DNA of 64,000 nt from Eublepharis macularius (lineage: Eukaryota; Chordata; Lepidosauria; Squamata; Eublepharidae). The stretch covers positions 18,424,001 through 18,488,000 of the forward strand of contig NC_072805.1 of the NCBI RefSeq assembly GCF_028583425.1, written 5' to 3'. This document shows, in pieces, positions 9,813 to 20,186 of this stretch; positions within the stretch are counted from its first letter, which is position 1, and each line of letters starts with the position of its first letter. Made by a program: the position numbers and the translations under genes. Under the pieces are notes generated by a model. The model was not told the origin of the DNA. It worked only from the letters and a program-made list of their open reading frames with translations, and ran no database searches.

Positions 9813-11200
9813 ATATGTTTACATTACACTTGACACTTTAACTAAAGTTTCTGTTAAAGTGATACTGGTTTCCTATAAGATGCTTTGCCTTTATATGTAA
9901 TTAAGCCTATATACATGTACTACTGGATATAAGTTCTCACAAAAAGTTGTTATTTAGACATATTTGCTGATTTACTTTATTTATATAATAAAGTAAAGTT
10001 TAACACTTTTTTTTTGTTTATCCTGGTTGTTTGCTGTGATACTCTCTGTTTTTGTGTTACTATACTGAGAGCTATGGCTAATTTTTCTTTTGATGGTTTG
10101 TTGGCCTCCCGCTATTCATCAGCAATCGGAGGGCAATGGGGCAAACCCTCTATTGGGCATCTGGGAAGTCTATCTACAGGTCCCACCTAGGGTTTAGTGA
10201 CCCTTTATACAATACACATTTGGGAAGAGAGATTGAAAATATGCCCCGTTACTAAATAAATAAATAAATCTGTAACTGAGATATCACAAGGCAGAAAACG
10301 GTCTGAGGCAGAAAAACTAAATGGAACTCCCCTGTCCTGCCTGGCATAGTAAAACCATATAATAAAATAATTTGCTGCCCTTTATTGATACCCCCAGATC
10401 TGTGGTGGACTGCCTCATTCTAGCCTCCGACAGATGAAAGAAGTAACGCTGAACGGCAGGAGGTCTGGAGGGGGTGTGTGATCTGGCTCTCTGTCCTCAC
10501 ACTGGACAACGCTGCTTACAAAGAAAAGCCTTATCCACGCGAGCAGTTTGAACAAAGAAATGTACAGATTAGGTTGGCTGCCAAATTCCATAAAACCCTG
10601 GAATTCAGTGGCAGAGTAGGGAACCAAATCTGCTTCAAAATGCAACGAGAGATTTCGCTCTGTGAGCCCCTCGACTGCACAGTGAGCCCAGCTTGCAATT
10701 GAAGAAGCAAACACACATGCCAGCCCTTTGCCCCTGTGAATTGCTCAGGGCAGGATTATCTGTTAAGTGCTGCATTCATCTGTTCTCATGTCACATTGGT
10801 AACTTTTTTAAAAAAACATCCTGGATTTTTTAAAGGGTAAAACTTCTCCAAGGATGGGGAAGGGGGAGTTTTCTATTGACGGTGCAAGTACTGGCCACTC
10901 AGTGTTGTCAAGAGCTGGCTTCTGCTATAAACTTGCGGAACTGTTTCTTCCCTCCTCGAAGCTCAAGAAAGGAAAAGTATTTTTGGACTGATTGCGGTGA
11001 GGTTGCTCGCAAATTGGCTGTGCTACTCTCAAAAGTTTAACTTGTCTCCACTCTTAGGAAGCTCCATCTATTACTGGGCTGGTTTTATAGGCAATCAACG
11101 CTGCTCCCACCAGTGGTAGGCACAAAGTGAGATGCAGAGTTTCTGCAAAACAGTGGTGAGGGGAGTGGGGCAGGCACCACCACTCTTGCTGCTTCGGGCA
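9813..11200. other. Intergenic stretch, nothing recognised
   Basis: AT-rich first part, with a short AAAT run near 10250-10270, and no supported gene. The open frames around 10415-10716 have no splice or homology support. Confidence 0.35.
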
Positions 11201-11210
11201 TGGATCTATG

Positions 11211-11654
11211 CAGGGGTCATTTCGTAGAAAAAGAGCTGGAGGGACTCATTAGCATAACTCATTAGCATAACTCATTAGCATAACTCATTAGCATATGCAA
11301 CGCCTCTTGCCATCATCGGAAGTGTGTTATTAGTATAACTGATTTGCATATGCCACACCCCCTAACATCACCTATCCCAGCTGTTTTGGACCCAATCCTG
11401 GCCATTCAAGGCCAAAATTGGGCCCTAAATGGCAAAAGGGGGCTGAAAATGGCTGAAAAGGGGCCCAAAATGGTCAGGATCAGGCCGCTGATGAGCGGGA
11501 GAGTGATCCACCACCACCCATTAGAGGCCCCAATCCAGGCCGAAACGGGCCCAAAATGGCCGAAAGTCAGGTGGGCAGGGCCACTTGACATGTGACCTCT
11601 TTGGGGAACTGATGGAACTGTGTTCCTGTGCGTTCCCCCTTGAAATGAGCCCTG
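11211..11654 (+). mobile_element. hAT-type MITE, family CAGGGGTCATTTCG (copy 1)
   Basis: Ends CAGGGGTCATTTCG and GAAATGAGCCCTG. A perfect 8-bp duplication GATCTATG flanks it (11203-11210 and 11655-11662). It contains four tandem 13-bp units, ACTCATTAGCATA (11244-11295), and a GGCC/AAAATGGC-rich middle. No transposase. Other copies are at 19731, 23964 and 57652. Confidence 0.92.
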
Positions 11655-11872
11655 GATCTATGACTTCTATGGTTCTAGAGCCAAATGTGGCTCGGTATGG
11701 AACCAAATTATGGCTTTTTCAACAAGAAAACCCAACCATTTATGTTAAGGTATATTGGAGGGGTAGGGGAGATGCTAGAATAACCAATGGCAGCCAAAGA
11801 TTTTTATGGAATTAAAAAGCTTCTTAGAGATACTTCACGGAAAGGGGAATGATGGCAGTGAACTATTGCCAG

Positions 11873-12234
11873 TAGAAGTGGGCATGAACTGAAATATGAA
11901 CCGAAGTTTGTCATGAACTGCGCTGGTTTGTGGTTTGCAAACCGGTGGTTCATGGGAGCTAATTTCTCACAAACCGTGACAAATTTTAGCCCAGTTCATT
12001 TGGTTCATATTTTGATTCGTCACTGCAGACAGCCTGGCGCCAATCAATCAGTTTCCTAGGAAACAGGAGAGATGAGCTCTCTACAGACCTTCTGGTGACG
12101 CAGAAATGACGAACCGGTTCGTGAACCAGAGTAAGTCTGTGAAAGTTCATGGTTTGTGGTTCATGAAACACGATGAATCATAAACTGCACGGTTCGGAAT
12201 TTTCCCGGTTCGTGCCCATAACTAACTACCAGTA
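11873..12234 (+). mobile_element. hAT-type MITE, family TAGA-GTGGGCACGAAC (copy 1)
   Basis: It starts TAGAAGTGGGCATGAAC and ends GTTCGTGCCCATAACTA. The flanks ATTGCCAG and ACTACCAG agree at six of eight bases. The middle has the same CACTGCAGACAGC and CAGTTTCCTAGG landmarks as the copy at 48578-48919. Confidence 0.82.
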
Positions 12235-12379
12235 ATCTAAGCGTGACTTGCACAGATTTATGCCAGTGTACTAGAACAATAGCATTGGGTGCCCCTTGCT
12301 TGTGCCACTTCCTAATAATGTACTCACAAGTACACCACAGAGCAGAATCCTGAGTTCTAGAGTTGTTCCATAGAAACAT

Positions 12380-12605
12380 TATCTATTTACTTACTTATTT
12401 TTTACCCCACAAATGGGCTTCCAAAAAGGCTTATGTCTTTCTCCTCTCCTCCTTCTCATTCTCACAACAACCCTGTAGGTAGGTTAAGCTGAGTGAGTGA
12501 CTGGCCCAAAGTCACTGAGTTAGCTTCCATGACAGTGTGGGGGGGGGCGTGGATTTGCAGCTCAGGCTTCCAGATTCTAGTCCAGGAACCACGGCATCAC
12601 ACTGA
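12380..12605 (-). repeat. tRNA-derived SINE, minus strand
   Basis: Reverse copy with ACCCCACAAATGGGCTTCC, CAACAACCCTGTAGGTAGGTT, GACTGGCCCAAAGTCACTGA and a degraded head. Confidence 0.65.
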
Positions 12606-12954
12606 CAGGTCTGTAGCTACAGTTTGCATTGGGCTTACTCTTCATCTGTTGCTTGGGTAGCCCTAAATGCCTGGAATGCAGATGGGATCGCACGTGCATG
12701 TGTGTGCACATGTGCATGTGCATGTACATATGTGTGTTGAGACTATGATTGCCAAACAACCAAGGAAAGCAACCTGGTCTGCTTCTCTGCCTTTAAGAGC
12801 ATTTCATCTGCCTAAATCTGCCGGTGATGGTTTTTGTGGCATGAAGAGATATGTATCATGCACAGCTCCTCCCTGCAGCAAACTGAGCAGCTTTTCAGCT
12901 AGCGGTCCCAGTTTGTAAACATTTAGCCCCTGACCAATCAGAGTGCTGTGAACA

Positions 12955-13160
12955 GGGTTGTCAACCTTTGGGTGAGGCCTGGAGTTCTAGAATTACAACT
13001 GATCTCTGGACTGCAGAGATCAATTTGGAGGGCAATCTCTGTGGCATCACATCCCCAGGGCATGCTGAATTCTGCATGTGCAACACTCCATAATGGGGCC
13101 ATTGCAGTTCAGGAAAATGGTGTCAGAGGAAGCCCCTCCCCACTCCTTGCTCTGTGGTCG
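12955..13160 (+). mobile_element. GGTTGCCA-type MITE, right end missing
   Basis: It begins CAGGGTTGTCAACCTTTGGG and continues GGAGTTCTAGAATTACAACT and GAGATCAATTTGGAGG. The right terminus is not found. Confidence 0.55.
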
Positions 13161-13400
13161 TGATCCAAATTGGGCCCTACAGCGCTTGAGGAAATAAGTC
13201 CCCCTCAGCTGCCTTCTGGCTGTGGGGAACACGAGTCAGATTGGAAGAACCCTGACCTGACTCATATGGAAATGTCTTGTGTGGTTCAAGGCATAGTCCA
13301 TGACGTGAAGGATCTGCACCTGAGACCAGGGAGTGCCACCACCATTCTGAGTAGATAAGACGGGCCTCGATAAACCAAGGTTCTAACAGGATAACGCAGC

Positions 13401-13426
13401 TGTGTGTGTGTGTGTGTGTGTGTGTT
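13401..13426. repeat. (TG)n microsatellite
   Basis: About 13 TG units just before the MITE at 13448. Confidence 0.9.
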
Positions 13427-13447
13427 TTCTAACTTTTGTCATATTTT

Positions 13448-13708
13448 CAGGGCTTTTTTCTGGGAAAAGAGGTGGCAGAACTCAGTGGGTTGCCCTTGGA
13501 GAAAAGAGGTGGTGGAACTCAGTGGTGGAACTCAAGACCACACAATGACGTCACTTTGGGTCAGCTGGAACAAGGGGGGAGTTTTTTAAAGTTTAAATTG
13601 CCCTCGGCAAAAATGGTCGGCGCGGAGGGCAATCTAAACTCCCCTCTGGAGATCAGGGGCAGGGCCACCAGCCATGTGACCATTTTTAAGAGGTGCCGGA
13701 ACTCCCTG
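13448..13708 (+). mobile_element. hAT-type MITE, family CAGGGCTTTTTTCTGGG (copy 1)
   Basis: It starts CAGGGCTTTTTTCTGGG and ends GGAACTCCCTG. A perfect 8-bp duplication CATATTTT lies at 13440-13447 and 13709-13716. An internal direct duplication of GGAGAAAAGAGGTGGTGGAA is present near the left end. The usual right-end AAAAAAGCCCTG is shortened. Confidence 0.88.
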
Positions 13709-13751
13709 CATATTTTAATGATTTTATAGGCTGACTGTCTAGCTAGTATGG

Positions 13752-13946
13752 TAGGGTTGTTAGCCTCCAGGTAGTGGCTGGAGATCTCTCGGAATTACAA
13801 CTGGTCTCTAGGCCACAGATATCAGTTCCCCTGGAGAAAATGGCTACTTTGGGGGGTGGACTCCCCAAACCCCGCTTTCTCCAGGTTTCTCCAGGTTTCA
13901 CCCCCCAGATCTCCTGAAATTTCCCAACTTGGAGCTGGCAACCCTA
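13752..13946 (+). mobile_element. GGTTGCCA-type MITE, intact reference copy
   Basis: A 195-bp element from TAGGGTTGTTAGCC to GAGCTGGCAACCCTA. A perfect 8-bp duplication TAGTATGG lies at 13744-13751 and 13947-13954. The duplication size fits hAT transposition. Related copies are at 8493, 12955, 15238, 25864 and 28478. Confidence 0.88.
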
Positions 13947-13959
13947 TAGTATGGTATAG

Positions 13960-14183
13960 GGCTAGAGTGACAGATTGGGATTTGAACAACTCAGGTTCGA
14001 TTCTCTGCTGTGCCATGGAAGATCACTGGGTGACTTTGGGCCAATCCCAAACGCTCAGCCTCATCTACCTGACAGAGTTTGTTGTGAGGAAAAAACAGAG
14101 GAGCGGAGAACAATGTAAGCCACTTTGGGTCCACATTGGGTGGGGAGGGGGAGGTGGAGTATAAATGAAGTACTAATAAAGAA
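13960..14183 (+). repeat. tRNA-derived SINE, plus strand
   Basis: The head has a box-B-like GGTTCGATTCTC. Then come TGGGTGACTTTGGGCCAATC and the tail TAAGCCACTTTGGGTCCACA, followed by TATAAATGAAGTA. Confidence 0.72.
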
Positions 14184-14209
14184 AATTAAAAATGCTATCT
14201 TATGCCAAT

Positions 14210-14325
14210 AGGTAAGATTCTTGCTGTTCCGCTTTGATTTTAATTTAATAATTTAATTTCTTCAATTTCTTCAATTAATAATTTAATGTATTCAGTTTAT
14301 TCAATTATTCAATTTCAGTTTATGA
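14210..14325. repeat. AT-rich low-complexity stretch
   Basis: Overlapping TTTAATTTAATAATTTAATT and TTCAATTATTCAATT motifs. Confidence 0.7.
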
Positions 14326-14840
14326 CAAGACACATTTCTTTCCACCTGCATTCCTGCCTTTGCCATCAAAAGAAACTTCTGCTACAAAATTTGTGGCTAC
14401 AGGGACAGGCCCAAGGTAAAGCCACTGCAGGCTGAGGTCTCTTCCTACCACGTGTGTGATTTCCAGCCAGGGCCGTACGCCCTTCATGACTGTGATTGCT
14501 GGGAATTTCCAAGCAGGAATAGACAGAAGAGCCACCTTCGCACCAGGAGAGCACCAGCTGCCGGGGGAACTCCAGTGCTCTGGTCGTGAGCCGAGAGTTC
14601 CAGCTCCGCACAGGCAAACGGAAAAATCAGAGGCCCGGGGAGGGGCAGCTGTTCCTTATTAGAGCTGGGGGGGGGGGAGAGTGGATGGCAAAAAGCCTGC
14701 CGAGCCCCAAGGAGGGATTCCTGTCGAAGTGTCCAGGGCATGGGGGCTACGGAGGAAAGGCAAGCGTTGCTTTTCTCCCATCAAAACCAATTCTCATCGT
14801 AAGGGCAGCTTTTAGCCCTGCGCAGATACATGAGTACTGC

Positions 14841-15001
14841 CAGGGCTTTTTTTCTGGGAAAAGAGGTGGCGCCGTGGCGCAGAGGGCAATCTCAACTCCC
14901 CTCTGTCTGGAGATCAGGGGGCGGGGTCACCGGCCATGTGACCATTTTCAAGAGGTTCTGGAACTCTGTTCCACTGCGTTCCAGCTGGAAAAAAAGCCCT
15001 G
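14841..15001 (+). mobile_element. hAT-type MITE, family CAGGGCTTTTTTCTGGG (copy 2)
   Basis: A 161-bp element from CAGGGCTTTTTTTCTGGG to CTGGAAAAAAAGCCCTG. A perfect 8-bp duplication AGTACTGC lies at 14833-14840 and 15002-15009. It is the most complete pair of ends for this family. Confidence 0.92.
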
Positions 15002-15236
15002 AGTACTGCACTGCAGCAGCCCTGCCGTTCACAACTGGATTTTCCTTTGTGGAGTGGGCATGACATTGCAAGGGGTGAGTGCTGGCGACGGAGCAATGAT
15101 AGCACAATGCCCATTGATGAGTAGATTCAGCTCAACTTAGACAGAATGAACATGCGGAGGGAGACGGGTGCAGAGGTTGCATCGGCTGGCCCCACCCTGG
15201 CTTCCTTACACTCATTTAGTTTCAAGTGAGCCTTCT

Positions 15237-15530
15237 GTAGGGTTGCCAACTCCAGCTTGGGGAAATTCCTGGAGATTTGAGGGTGGTGCCAGGGAAGGGC
15301 AGAGTTTGGGGAGGGGAGGGAGCTCAGTGGGTAGGATTGCCAAGTCTGTATTGGGAAATTCTTGGAGATTTGGGGGGCATAGAGTCTGCAGAGGGCAGGG
15401 TTTGGGGAGGGGAGGGACCCCAGTGAGGCATACTACCATAGAGTTCACCTTCTAAAGTGGCCTGATGTTTATAGTCTGGAGATCAGTCTTAATTCCAGAT
15501 CTTCGGGCCCCAACTGGAAGTTGGCAACAG
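15237..15530 (-). mobile_element. Two GGTTGCCA-type MITE pieces, minus strand
   Basis: A truncated piece (15237-15331, TAGGGTTGCCAACTCCAGC) is followed directly by a fuller one (15332-15528, TAGGATTGCCAAGTCTG to GAAGTTGGCAAC). Both run opposite to the copy at 13752. Confidence 0.62.
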
Positions 15531-16167
15531 TGGCCGTCCTCACACAGGCCCTAATTTCATCAGTTTTGCACTAGAAGTCGTTTCTTCTGTTATCGTTATT
15601 AGAACAGATTCTCCCATCTTTTGATGACTGCTTGCGCTTCCAGTCAGTCACATTAAAAGGGAAAAGCGCAATTCGATGGTCAGTCAAAGTGCCTCCGGAA
15701 ACGGGGCCCTAAAAATCCTGCCCCTTAAAAAAATTTTTTTTGCATATTTTCGCTACATCACTCTTCTATTATTCCACTGTTGTGCTGGGCCAACCCAAAA
15801 GCCAACCATGATAGGTAGCAGAGGTTTCCCGCCCATGGCAGAATAGCGCTATAGCGCTATAAGGCTGAGGTTTTTTTTAAAAAAAATGAGGCTTAATTGC
15901 GGGTCGCGCTGGGGCTTGTGGGAGTGTAGGGCAGGAAAATCAGCGTTAGGTGGGACAGATGATCGGCGAGAGTGAGCGTTTTGGTGTTGCAAAGCATTCA
16001 TAGTCAATCCAGGGCATTCACATGGAAGTGGATAAAGACGACATAAAGAGTCACAAAGCGTGAATTGGGGAGAATGGCGACATCGCAAGAGAGCCGGAAT
16101 AAGGTGAGTATTCAGTGGAAGATGGCGCTAGTTTGGCGCTAAATTTATGGCCGTGTGACGACGGCCA
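15531..16167. mobile_element. DNA transposon-like element with TGGCCGTC ends
   Basis: The ends TGGCCGTCCTCACACAGGC and GGCCGTGTGACGACGGCCA are inverted and imperfect. They resemble the ends of the GGCC palindromes at 18613, 40386, 44693 and 45453. No matching target duplication is seen. The inside (637 bp) has no intact coding frame. Confidence 0.6.
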
Positions 16168-16326
16168 TTATCATCAGGGTGTGATATCATTCTAGGATTT
16201 CTGCTTCTCCTAGAATCTATGGTATTGGAATACCATAAAGTCAGCTCTTTGAAGCTGCTTTTTCCTCCAGGGAAGCTGATCTCTGTAGTCGGGTGATCAA
16301 TTGTAATTCAGGAAGAACTTCAGACC

Positions 16327-16493
16327 ACACGGTAAAGAAGAGTCCAGTAGCACCTTTAAGACTAACCAACTTTATTGTAGCATAAACTCTCTTTGTCAGA
16401 TGCATCTGACGAAGAGAGCGGTGTTTCTCGAAAGCTTATGCTACACGAAGTTGGTTAGTCTTAAAGGTGCTGCTGGGCTCTTTACTATTTTGT
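16327..16493. repeat. Hairpin of two AAGCTT-tail repeat copies
   Basis: AAGAGTCCAGTAGCACCTTT on the left is inverted relative to TTAAAGGTGCTGCTGGGCTC on the right. The centre is ACAAAGAGAG/GACGAAGAGAGC, and CTCGAAAGCTTATGCTACA lies in the right arm. The head-to-head arrangement recurs at 25325. Confidence 0.75.
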
Positions 16494-16640
16494 AACTACA
16501 TACGAACATAGCTAATGCCTCTGGATCTAAGACCACGTGGTGAGGATCGTAAGCCTGTTCTTTCTTGGTCTGTACAGCAAGCCGAATCCCAACTCCCCTC
16601 CCCACGCATTCGTTCAACACACCAGGCATTATCTGCACAC

Positions 16641-16868
16641 GGCTTTTATTTCTTTAGATATTTGTTCCCCGACTTTCTCCCCAAAGGGGATGACCAAGAG
16701 GCTTTTCTCCCCTTCTCTGTTTTAGCCTGACAACAACCACCTATGAGGCAGGTTAGGCTGAGAGGGTGTGACTGGCCCAAGGTCCCCCAGTGAGCTTCCA
16801 TGGCAGAGGAGGGATTCGAACCTGGATCTCCTGGATCCTAGTCTGACACTCTAGCCAATATGCCCTGC
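16641..16868 (-). repeat. tRNA-derived SINE, minus strand
   Basis: Tail region CCCCGACTTTCTCCCCAAAG, then GACTGGCCCAAGGTCCCCCA, then the box-B complement GGATTCGAACCTGG and ACACTCTAGCCAATA. Confidence 0.75.
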
Positions 16869-17519
16869 TGATCCTTCCCAGGTAGCGACATCTAGGTTCC
16901 CCATCCACAAGGCAGGGACATTAATAATAATGAAAAAATTCAGGCTCCCATTCATCACGTGTCAACTGTGCCAGGTGACTGTCACTTGAGTTGCTGAAAT
17001 GAGCCAGAAAGGAAATGGGTTTTTCTTCCTCTCATGCAAGCTGGATCTCAACCCCTTTTCTGGCATGCTCCCCACCCCAACTCTTGTCACCCTCCCCCTT
17101 CCGCTTTATCATTCCTTATTCTTTTGTCCTTCAACACATCCTTCCTCAGCCCAACCCTGCCTTTCCCCTCCATTTCCACTTGGTTCTTGCCTCCCCTCGC
17201 CATTCATTGCCTTTCTGCTTCCGTTTTCTTCTGACCTCTCCCCCCTTTCACTCCAATAGACTTCCTAGCAAGCAGGGTTTACATGTGATGCAACCAGCTC
17301 ACAGAAGTTAAGCTGGGGCCAGATCTGGTCGATTCACAGGGTGGGGAGACCTCCAGGAAACCCTACAGAAACCATCTTGAGTTCGATCGGGGAAAGATGG
17401 GGTATCACTGCAATAAACAAAACCCATCAGAAGCGCAGGATTCCCAGGGCAGTTGACTTCAGAAGTACTTTCAAAGTTTAGTCTAGGGCTCATTTTTTAA
17501 ATAAATAAAGCTTTATGCT

Positions 17520-17597
17520 TTAGGCTGATCCTGCACTGGGCAGGGGGTTGGACTAGATGGTCTGTATGGCCCCTTCCAACTCTGTGATTCTATGATC
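17520..17597 (+). repeat. CR1-type LINE 3' end fragment
   Basis: Contains GGGGGTTGGACTAGATGGTC and TTCCAACTCTGTGATTCTAT, the familiar end of reptile and bird CR1 LINEs. Confidence 0.8.
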
Positions 17598-17899
17598 TCC
17601 TGTGGGCATGCATGGAGCACAGTTATTCACCCCTAAGCACCTGCAGCCAGCACGGGCCAGAGAAAGAGTACCCAGTGCCCACAGAGGAGAAAGAACGAAG
17701 CATTTGTAAGAGGAAAACCACCAGTTGCTGTTATGAGGGCTGGGGAGGGGAGGGGGGAATCCCGCCTCATTTCACAACTTAAACAGACACTTGCACAGTT
17801 ATTTCATTCATTCTGTGCCTGAGCTGAAGGGAATTAGACTGAAATTGTGAAATCCTGAAGATGGAAAAACACAGCTAAGGTTTTTCATTTCAAAAGTTT

Positions 17900-18150
17900 A
17901 CTTAGATATTTATACCCTTCTTCCTCCCTCGCACACAATGCTCACCATTAAGAACAGAAATCTGGCATCTAGAAAATCAGCATGTCCAGACAGAAAACAG
18001 GACCAGATATCCCCACAATACATTTGAGGAGCTGGTCTGAGAGGAGCGGCTTGCCCAAGGCCACCTGCAGAGTTCACGGCAGGAGTCGGAGTCAAACCAG
18101 CAGAGTGCTGATTCACAACCCAACCACTTAACTGCTATGACACTATGATT
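17900..18150 (-). repeat. Old tRNA-derived SINE, minus strand
   Basis: Degraded. CGGCTTGCCCAAGGCCACCT, the CAGGAGTCGGAGTCAAACCA region and AACCACTTAACTGCTATGACA are recognisable. Confidence 0.5.
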
Positions 18151-18244
18151 TGACCTATGGCACTCCTTACCTCATGGGCTCTGCCTGGGGACCCCTGAAA
18201 TAATGCCAGCAGATTGGCACTGAGCAACAAACATAGCATCGAGA

Positions 18245-18395
18245 CAGCCTTGAATAGTGGTTAAAGTGAGGTTCTGGGACTGGAACCTCTGGGTTCCAGT
18301 CACTCCGTCTCAACCTAGTGTACCTCACAGGGCTGTTGCAAAGATAAAATGGAGGAAGTTAGAAGGATGTTGCAAGCTGCTTTGGGTACGTTCTG
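18245..18395 (+). repeat. SINE fragment, plus strand
   Basis: TTGAATAGTGGTTAAAGTGA, then GGGTTCCAGTCAC, then CTCACAGGGCTGTTGCAAAG and CAAGCTGCTTTGGGTAC. Confidence 0.55.
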
Positions 18396-18612
18396 TAATG
18401 CAGAGTTTTTCTGACCTGCTTTTGGCAGCTTGTGAAGGGAGGTCAACAATTACGGGGTAAATGGACTGCTGGCATCTTGTTTGTATTATACTTTTGTGAG
18501 ATGAGGATTTATTGCTTTCAGTGACTTAAAATGCCTTGAATCCTGCTGATCAGGAGGAAACTAGCTAAACATACCCTCTCCTGCAGTATGAAATAAAAGA
18601 TTCCAGGAACTG

Positions 18613-18804
18613 GGCCATTTCCACACTACTCACTTTTATCCGGAACGCTGTGGAACATCGTGAAAAAAACACAGAAGATAGCGTCTTCTGTCGCGGGTTT
18701 TGCACGACATCGCACAAAACTCTCGCGAGAAGACGCTATCTTCTGCGTTTTTTTCGCGACATTCCACAGCATTCCGGATGAAGGTGAGTCATGTGGAAAC
18801 GGCC
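18613..18804. mobile_element. GGCC palindromic MITE (copy 1)
   Basis: Nearly full palindrome. The ends are GGCCATTTCCACACTACTCA and its inverse, flanked by 3-bp CTG on both sides. The centre has AGATAGCGTCTTCT and AGAAGACGCTATCTTCT. A 3-bp duplication with GGCC ends suggests a PIF/Harbinger-like origin (inference). Confidence 0.78.
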
Positions 18805-19520
18805 CTGGTCTACCATGTTATCTACTGTTTGTGTCGACTGGCCCTAACACAGTAATGCGCCCCAGCCCTTCCTGTGAATTACTGCCCAAGGTGGGATTTG
18901 AATTCATCACCTTTGAGTCTGACACACACCCCGACAGACAGGACTGGCTCCTATTGAAAGCATTTTAATCTTGTTAGTTTCCAAATGCATGTGTGCCATT
19001 CAAACTGGGTTCTTGGTTGCTCCCATTTGTCAGAATGTTTAAGATCAGCATTTACCAGGAAGATTCTCTGAGATGCTGTCATTGCAACCAGAGGAGGTAA
19101 ACAAACAAAGTAGAAACACACCACCCCAGGAACAGCCGCGGAGGAGCACACACTGTAACCTTGAACTAAGTAGAATTGGACAGAGATGTCCCTTGGAGCA
19201 CCCCTCTCAAAAATAAACAAAAAGGAGATCCTTGAGATACCCACGCTCTGGCATGAACAAATCCGTGCCCAAGCTTCCTGCCTGTCTGTAATGCATTGCT
19301 TCTCTGCTTGTTGCATTCATTCATTTTGTAGTAAGCTGTCCGGCACTCATTGAAAATCAAAGAGCGTCTTTGTTCTTATATACTATAAACACATAATTGT
19401 CCTCGTATCAGTTGTTCAAAATGAGCTTTTACTAGCTGTAGTATATGAAACCAGAGTACTGTGCTCTCCATGGCGCCAAAGTTCATACATGTATTTGTAT
19501 GTGAGTATATGCATGCATGT
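18805..19520. other. Intergenic stretch, nothing recognised
   Basis: No supported exon or named repeat. The minus-strand open frame at 18951-19316 has no start context or recognisable domain. Confidence 0.35.
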
Positions 19521-19524
19521 ATTT

Positions 19525-19730
19525 TATTTGTTTATTTTCATTTACTTCATTTATACCTCACCTTTCTTTCCAGTGGGGGACTCAAAACAGCTTACATAAT
19601 CCTCCTCCCCAATCCAGTGTTGTACATTTGGCTGAGAGTGTTGACTGGCCCAAGGTCCCCCAGTGAGCTTCCAGGGCAGAGTGGCAATTCAAATTCGGGC
19701 CTCCCAGATCCAAGCACTAACCACTACGCC
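19525..19730 (-). repeat. tRNA-derived SINE split by a hAT MITE
   Basis: Reverse SINE with TTTATACCTCACCTTTCTTT, then GACTGGCCCAAGGTCCCCCA, then CACTAACCACTACGCC at its head. The hAT MITE begins at the next base, and ACTACACCACCC resumes after it. Confidence 0.75.
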
Positions 19731-20178
19731 CAGGGCTCATTTCGAGGGGGAACGCACAGGAACACAGTTCTCGCAGTTCCCCAAAGAGGTCACATGTCAG
19801 GTGGCCCCGCCCACCTGACTCTCGGCCATTTTGGGCCTGTTTCAGCCTGGATTGGGGCCGAAACGGCCTGGATTGGGCCTCTGACAGGTGCTGGATCACT
19901 CTCCCGCTAAGCAGTGGCCTGATCCTGACCATTTTTGGCCCCTTTTCGGCCATTTTCAGCCCCTTTTTGCCATTTTGGGCCCAATTTCGGCCCTGAATGG
20001 CCAGGATTGGGTCCAAAACAGCCAGGATAGGTAATGTCAAGGGGTGTGGCATATGCAAATCAGTTATGCTAACATCACACTTCCGTTGATGGCAAGGGAT
20101 GTGTTATATGCTAATGAGTTGTGCTAATGAGTTATGCCAATAAGTTCCTCCAGCTCTTTTTCTACAAAATGACCCCTG
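19731..20178 (-). mobile_element. hAT-type MITE, family CAGGGGTCATTTCG (copy 2), nested
   Basis: Opposite orientation to copy 1: CAGGGCTCATTTCG at the left and AAAATGACCCCTG at the right. The 8-bp flanks ACTACGCC and ACTACACC differ at one base. It sits inside a SINE head, so it is younger than that SINE. Confidence 0.9.
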
Positions 20179-20186
20179 ACTACACC